A program made the translations under genes and the position numbers. From CAIWXH01 sp964555675 (GTDB taxonomy: Bacteria; Chloroflexota; Chloroflexia; Chloroflexales; Chloroflexaceae), in NCBI GenBank assembly GCA_964555675.1, contig CAZKTU010000235.1:1-10205 (forward strand): a DNA stretch of 10,205 nucleotides. Direction: 5' to 3'. Within the stretch, counting starts at the first letter, position 1, and the number at the start of each line of letters is the position of its first letter. Under the pieces are notes generated by a model. It searched no databases. It saw nothing but the letters and a program-made list of their open reading frames with translations, and was not told the DNA's origin. This document shows positions 7,511-10,205 of the stretch, piece by piece.

Positions 7511-7870
7511 ATGGCAAGAGTGCTGCTGGTCGACGATGTGTACACGGCCCGCTCGATGGTCGAGCGGGTGCTTGTGCGGGTCGGGAGGTACGAGGTGCAG
7601 GCTGTGGGCAGCGGCGAAGAGGCAGTTGCCGCCGCCACAGCTACGCCGCCCGATCTGGTCATTCTCGACATCAGCATGGCCGGCATGGATGGCTCGGCCA
7701 CGCTGCGGGCGCTGCGGGCCAGCGGCATCACCTGCCCGGTGATGGCCTACACGGCGCGCACCGAGCGGGTCGTCGGCGAGTTTGTGGCCCAGGGCTTCGA
7801 CGCCTATGTTTTGAAGAACGGCAACCTGGGCGACCTGCTGACCACCGTGCGCGAGATCGTGGGCAACTGA
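7511..7870 (+). CDS. Stand-alone CheY-like response regulator receiver
   Basis: The product is a single receiver domain of 119 residues with no output domain. The acidic pair Asp8-Asp9 follows the first strand, Asp53 in LVILDISM is the phosphate acceptor, Thr81 in MAYTAR is the switch residue, and Lys102 in YVLKNG is the conserved lysine. The Pro that usually follows this Lys is Asn here. The frame is open upstream to GTG 7436 and ATG 7448, but these lie at or before the predicted promoter. TTAGGA at 7497-7502 is well spaced for ATG 7511, and that start places the first strand at the N-terminus as in CheY. The gene starts 103 bp after the kinase gene. It probably acts as a phosphorelay intermediate or by protein contact. 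Its end lies 3 bp from the end of the convergent methyltransferase gene. Confidence 0.92.
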   Translation: MARVLLVDDVYTARSMVERVLVRVGRYEVQAVGSGEEAVAAATATPPDLVILDISMAGMDGSATLRALRASGITCPVMAYTARTERVVGEFVAQGFDAYVLKNGNLGDLLTTVREIVGN

Positions 7871-7873
7871 GGC

Positions 7874-8680
7874 TCATTTGGCGATGACGAAGACCATCTC
7901 GTTGGCGAACTCGAGGGTCGTATAGCTCCAGCCCTCGGCCGCGGCGAGCTCGCGCATCTGGCCGCCGTAGGTGGCGGCCATGCCGACGTTGCGCCCGCCC
8001 AGGCTGCGGGTCGGGAACGAGACCACCAGGTGGCTGACGGCGAGCCCGCGCAGCAGGTCGCGTCCGGCCCCGCGCCGGGCGTGCTCGAGCACAGGCAGAG
8101 TCTTGAGCACCAGGGCGACGTCGGCGCGCCAGGGGGGCGGGGCGGCTGCGAGATCCCACACCGTGGCCTCGCCCGCGAGGCCCAGCAGGGGCAGCGCCGC
8201 GTCGACGAAGGCGCACATATCGGCGTAGAGGTCGCAGGCCAGGTAGGTCGCGCCCGGCGCCAGGGGCATCCACGGCGCGGCGAGAGGGTTGAGGCCGCAG
8301 GCGGCGTCGATCACGGCCCCGACGGGCGGCAGGGCGGCGAAGACGGCGCTGTAGAAGGACTCGAGCTGGGGCAGGCGCTCGCGGGTCGAGGCGTGGCCGG
8401 CGAGGATCGGGCGACAGGCGGCCTGGAGGGCGGCCCGGTCGCCCGAAGCTGCGCGCAGCGGCTCGAGCCAGCTCGTGTAGGGGGGCGTGCGCTCGAGGAA
8501 CGCGCCCGCCACCTGGTGCAGGCGCGCCTTGGTCTCTTTGACCGCCTCCTTGAGCGAGCGGCGGGCGGCCAGCTCGCGGGCGCCCAGTGTGCGCACGAGG
8601 GCGGGGCTGATTGCGCGATACTTTGCGCTGCGCAGCACCTCGGCGACGAGCTGATCGAGGGGGTCGTCGGGCTGGGCCAT
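7874..8680 (-). CDS. rmt: Rmt-family 16S rRNA (guanine(1405)-N7)-methyltransferase
   Basis: The 268-residue product belongs to the Arm/Rmt/Kgm family, which methylates N7 of G1405 in the 16S rRNA of the 30S subunit using S-adenosylmethionine. This change blocks 4,6-disubstituted deoxystreptamine aminoglycosides such as gentamicin, amikacin and kanamycin. The N-terminal 30S-binding region has SAKYRAISPALVRTL and KARLHQVAGAF, as in RmtB. HASTRERL (96-103) is followed by the AdoMet-binding DAACGLNPLA (125-134). LVLKTLPVLE (190-199) and VSFPTRSLGGRNVGM (220-234) are near-exact family signatures, and the protein ends NEMVFVIAK, like the RmtB tail. RmtB has 251 residues as I recall it, so this protein is complete and slightly longer. 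The gene begins 18 bp after tgt, so the two are probably cotranscribed. GC content and codon style match the neighbours, suggesting a resident gene. Methylation of G1405 itself is inferred from the family. Confidence 0.94.
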   Translation of the reverse strand: MAQPDDPLDQLVAEVLRSAKYRAISPALVRTLGARELAARRSLKEAVKETKARLHQVAGAFLERTPPYTSWLEPLRAASGDRAALQAACRPILAGHASTRERLPQLESFYSAVFAALPPVGAVIDAACGLNPLAAPWMPLAPGATYLACDLYADMCAFVDAALPLLGLAGEATVWDLAAAPPPWRADVALVLKTLPVLEHARRGAGRDLLRGLAVSHLVVSFPTRSLGGRNVGMAATYGGQMRELAAAEGWSYTTLEFANEMVFVIAK

Positions 8681-8698
8681 GGTGGGACTCTTTCTGTT

Positions 8699-9826
8699 CT
8701 ACGCCTCGCCGGCCGGAGGTGGGAGCAGGGCCCCCGCGCCCTCGGCGCGCAGCAGCTCGACGAGCCGGGTCATGAAGCGCAGGTTATGAATAGTAGCCAA
8801 GCGCAAGAAGAGCGTCTCGCCGATCTTATGCAGATGATGGAGGTAGCCGAGGCTGTAGTGCTGGCAGGTGTGGCAGTCGCAGCCGGGGTAGACCGAGCCG
8901 GTGGCCTTGATGAACTTCTTGTCGACCACATAGACATAGTCGAACCAGCGGCCGAACAGGCGGAAATTCGGCGCGGCGGGGTCGCCGGTGAAGGCGTAGA
9001 GGCGGCCGGCGCGGGCGTCGCGGGTGGGCAGGGCGCTGTCGAAGATCTGATAGCCCATGCGGGCGCAGGCGGCGACGCTCTCGGGATGGCCGACCCCGAG
9101 GGCGTGCATCGGCAGGTGGGGCGGGATGACCGCTCTGGTATGGGCGAGGATGTCGGTGAGCAGTTGGCCGCGGGCGTCGAGGGGCCAGCCGCCGAAGCCG
9201 AAGCCGTCGAAGCCGATCGCGAGTAGGGCGTCGGCGCACTGGCGGCGCAGCGTGAAGTCGCCGCCGCCCTGGACCACCCCGAAGAGCAGGGGGCGCTGGT
9301 CGCCCAGCTTGCGCTGGCGCACCTGGCGGTCGAACTCGTCGCGGCAGCGGCGCGCCCAGCGGATGGTGCGCTCGACCGAAGCCTGTTGCTCGGCGGGGCC
9401 ATCGTCGACATGGGTGGGGTCGTCGAGGCAGATGACCACATCGGCCCCATAGGCGAGCTGGAGCTGCACACTCTTCTCCGGGCTGAGCTGAAACTTGCGC
9501 TCGGCGCCCTCGGGCTGAAAGCTGATCCCGCTGTCGGCGATGCGTCCGGCCTTGGGGTTCTGGCGGATCAGCGAGTAGGCCTGGAAGCCGCCCGAGTCGG
9601 TGATGATCGGGCCGGGCCAGGCCGCCATACGGTGCAGGCCGCCCAGGGCCTCGATCGTCGAAGAGCCGGGGCGCTGCATGAGGTGGAACACATTCATCAC
9701 CACGGCCTCGATGCGGGCCTCGCGCAGGTCGCGCGCATCGACGGCGCGCACCGTCCCCAGGGTGGCGTCTGGAAGAAAGATCGGCGTGGCAAGGGGGCCA
9801 TGATTACTCAGTAGAACGTTCCGCAT
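8699..9826 (-). CDS. tgt: Divergent tRNA-guanine transglycosylase
   Basis: The 375-residue product matches the TGT family, which exchanges guanine for a 7-deazaguanine base at wobble position 34 of GUN-anticodon tRNAs. The active-site Asp77 lies in TDSGGFQ. The nucleophile is Asp263 in FDSALPTRDARAG, where Arg269 and Arg272 match the anticodon-binding arginines of Zymomonas Tgt. The zinc site is Cys316, Cys318, Cys321 and His347. Gln186 (VVQGG) and Gly213 are also kept. The base pocket is unusual: FDECTPYP is replaced by LDDPTHVD (Asp135, Pro137), and the GGL after IGFDGF is GGW (Trp214). Such a pocket may accept queuine or another base instead of preQ1. Retained tRNA contacts argue against a DNA-modifying DpdA. 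No other queuosine genes are seen. The rmt gene follows in the same operon. The start has only a weak AGAAG site. Confidence 0.92.
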   Translation of the reverse strand: MRNVLLSNHGPLATPIFLPDATLGTVRAVDARDLREARIEAVVMNVFHLMQRPGSSTIEALGGLHRMAAWPGPIITDSGGFQAYSLIRQNPKAGRIADSGISFQPEGAERKFQLSPEKSVQLQLAYGADVVICLDDPTHVDDGPAEQQASVERTIRWARRCRDEFDRQVRQRKLGDQRPLLFGVVQGGGDFTLRRQCADALLAIGFDGFGFGGWPLDARGQLLTDILAHTRAVIPPHLPMHALGVGHPESVAACARMGYQIFDSALPTRDARAGRLYAFTGDPAAPNFRLFGRWFDYVYVVDKKFIKATGSVYPGCDCHTCQHYSLGYLHHLHKIGETLFLRLATIHNLRFMTRLVELLRAEGAGALLPPPAGEA

Positions 9827-9916
9827 ATTCTTCTAGAGGACTCCGATCTGGATTCATGCCCGGCGGTTAAAAATTGATCTAAATCTGGCTTTACTTCTTG
9901 TTAACAAAATTCAAGA

Positions 9917-9945
9917 TCTATAGTAGAATACGGCAGTATCCTCAA
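9917..9945 (-). promoter_or_regulatory. Candidate promoter for the tgt-rmt operon
   Basis: On the minus strand TTGAGG (9945-9940) and TATAGA (9922-9917) are separated by 17 bases, with four of six matches each. Transcription would start near 9910, leaving a leader of roughly 83 bases before the tgt start. The A+T-rich setting supports a promoter here, and TTGTTAACAA, a perfect 10-bp palindrome at 9898-9907, lies at the predicted start and could be a regulator site. Confidence 0.35.
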
Positions 9946-10012
9946 AGCGTCCGCATTGCCGAAAAGAATGTCGCAGCCTCTTGTGCGAGAACGTCGCTCC
10001 ATCTCGTTTGTT

Positions 10013-10040
10013 TTAACCCGTGTTGAACTGTAAGGGTTAA
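10013..10040. promoter_or_regulatory. Inverted repeat TTAACCC/GGGTTAA, possible operator
   Basis: TTAACCC (10013-10019) and GGGTTAA (10034-10040) are exact reverse complements with 14 bases between them. Their centres are 21 bp apart, two helical turns, so both half-sites face the same side of DNA. It lies about 80 bp before the antitoxin-like gene. Antitoxins commonly repress their own operon through such sites, but binding here is inferred. Confidence 0.35.
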
Positions 10041-10119
10041 GCGCGAGGGGCACGCCGGTCACAGACAAACGACTCTCCCCGCCGTGCGTGGCGCATGCAT
10101 AGTTTGAGCGGAGGCCCAC

Positions 10120-10205
10120 ATGGTAGATCTCAAGAAGTATACGCTAGACGTCGATCTGAAGCAGGGTGTTGTCCCGATCTCGAAGGCCGCCTCTTCCCTC
10201 GCCGC
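10120..10205 (+). CDS. Start of a probable Phd/YefM-type antitoxin (cut by window end)
   Basis: Only 28 complete codons are present. They begin at an ATG five bases after a strong GGAGG (10110-10114), so this is a real gene start. The segment VVPISKAASSLAA resembles the N-terminal DNA-binding part of Phd/YefM antitoxins, in which a short strand leads into an S-x-A-R/A-x-x-L helix. If this is right, the protein binds and neutralises a toxin encoded just downstream and represses its own promoter. The toxin is outside the window and the match rests on a short stretch, so another small DNA-binding protein is possible. Confidence 0.55.
   Translation, partial: MVDLKKYTLDVDLKQGVVPISKAASSLA

Larger units (their letters stand above)
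9827..10119. other. Divergent intergenic region, A+T-richer than its surroundings
   Basis: This 293-bp gap separates the minus-strand tgt-rmt operon from the plus-strand gene at 10120. Its first half (about 9865-9930) is clearly A+T-rich, unlike every neighbouring gene. I found a tgt promoter candidate, a 10-bp palindrome and a 7-bp inverted repeat nearer the downstream gene. A 72-codon minus-strand frame (9901-10119) has no ribosome binding site or recognisable product and I do not call it. Confidence 0.5.

Noticed and set aside
8030..9226. 398-codon plus-strand frame over rmt and tgt
   Set aside because: It lies opposite two genes with clear catalytic motifs, and its Gly/Ala/Glu-rich product looks like antisense translation.
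8699..9826. Tgt homologue as a DpdA-type DNA-modifying enzyme
   Set aside because: The anticodon-binding arginines and zinc site of tRNA enzymes are kept, and no dpd cluster partner genes are present.
9986..10014. CGAGA/TCTCG hairpin followed by TTTGTTTT, resembling a plus-strand terminator
   Set aside because: The stem is only 5 bp with an 11-base loop, and there is no plus-strand gene upstream for it to terminate.
1..10205. CRISPR arrays, tRNA or rRNA genes, insertion sequences
   Set aside because: I saw no regularly spaced direct repeats, cloverleaf-like sequence, rRNA segments, transposase motifs or terminal inverted repeats on either strand.

Overview
The window is GC-rich with very strong third-position G/C bias, which is why long mirror ORFs lie opposite most genes. 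It looks like chromosome from a Chloroflexota bacterium, probably class Chloroflexia. The pointers are a lipoprotein that fuses a solute-binding domain to a von Willebrand A (VWA) domain, a six-helix membrane histidine kinase beside a lone receiver, and a divergent tRNA-guanine transglycosylase. This assignment is an inference from gene style; no rRNA or marker gene is present.

Layout. Positions 102-4119 (+) hold three surface-sugar genes: a GDP-L-fucose synthase-like enzyme, a multi-membrane GT-C/GT39-like glycosyltransferase, and a second extended-SDR nucleotide-sugar epimerase. Each is separated from the next by 150-310 bp, so they may be separate transcription units. Positions 4206-5846 (+) encode the solute-binding/VWA lipoprotein, preceded by a perfect 26-bp palindrome. 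Positions 5959-7870 (+) hold a histidine kinase with a good TTGACA-type promoter, followed by a 119-residue stand-alone receiver with its own extended -10 element.

The strand then switches. Positions 9826-7874 (-) form a compact two-gene operon, tgt followed 18 bp later by an Rmt-type 16S rRNA (guanine-1405-N7)-methyltransferase gene. This is the family behind high-level aminoglycoside resistance in clinical bacteria and self-protection in aminoglycoside-producing actinomycetes. An A+T-richer divergent promoter region (9827-10119) follows. The window ends in the first 28 codons of a gene (+, from 10120) that resembles a Phd/YefM-type antitoxin.

How the genes work together. The first three genes probably supply and transfer sugars for a cell-surface glycan. 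The kinase and receiver likely form a phosphorelay with no DNA-binding output in the window. The tgt-rmt pair joins two RNA modifications that both act on decoding: queuosine-type exchange at tRNA position 34 and m7G1405 in the 30S decoding site. This pair is the most interesting item. It is a candidate environmental relative of the acquired rmt genes, and its Tgt partner has an altered substrate pocket.
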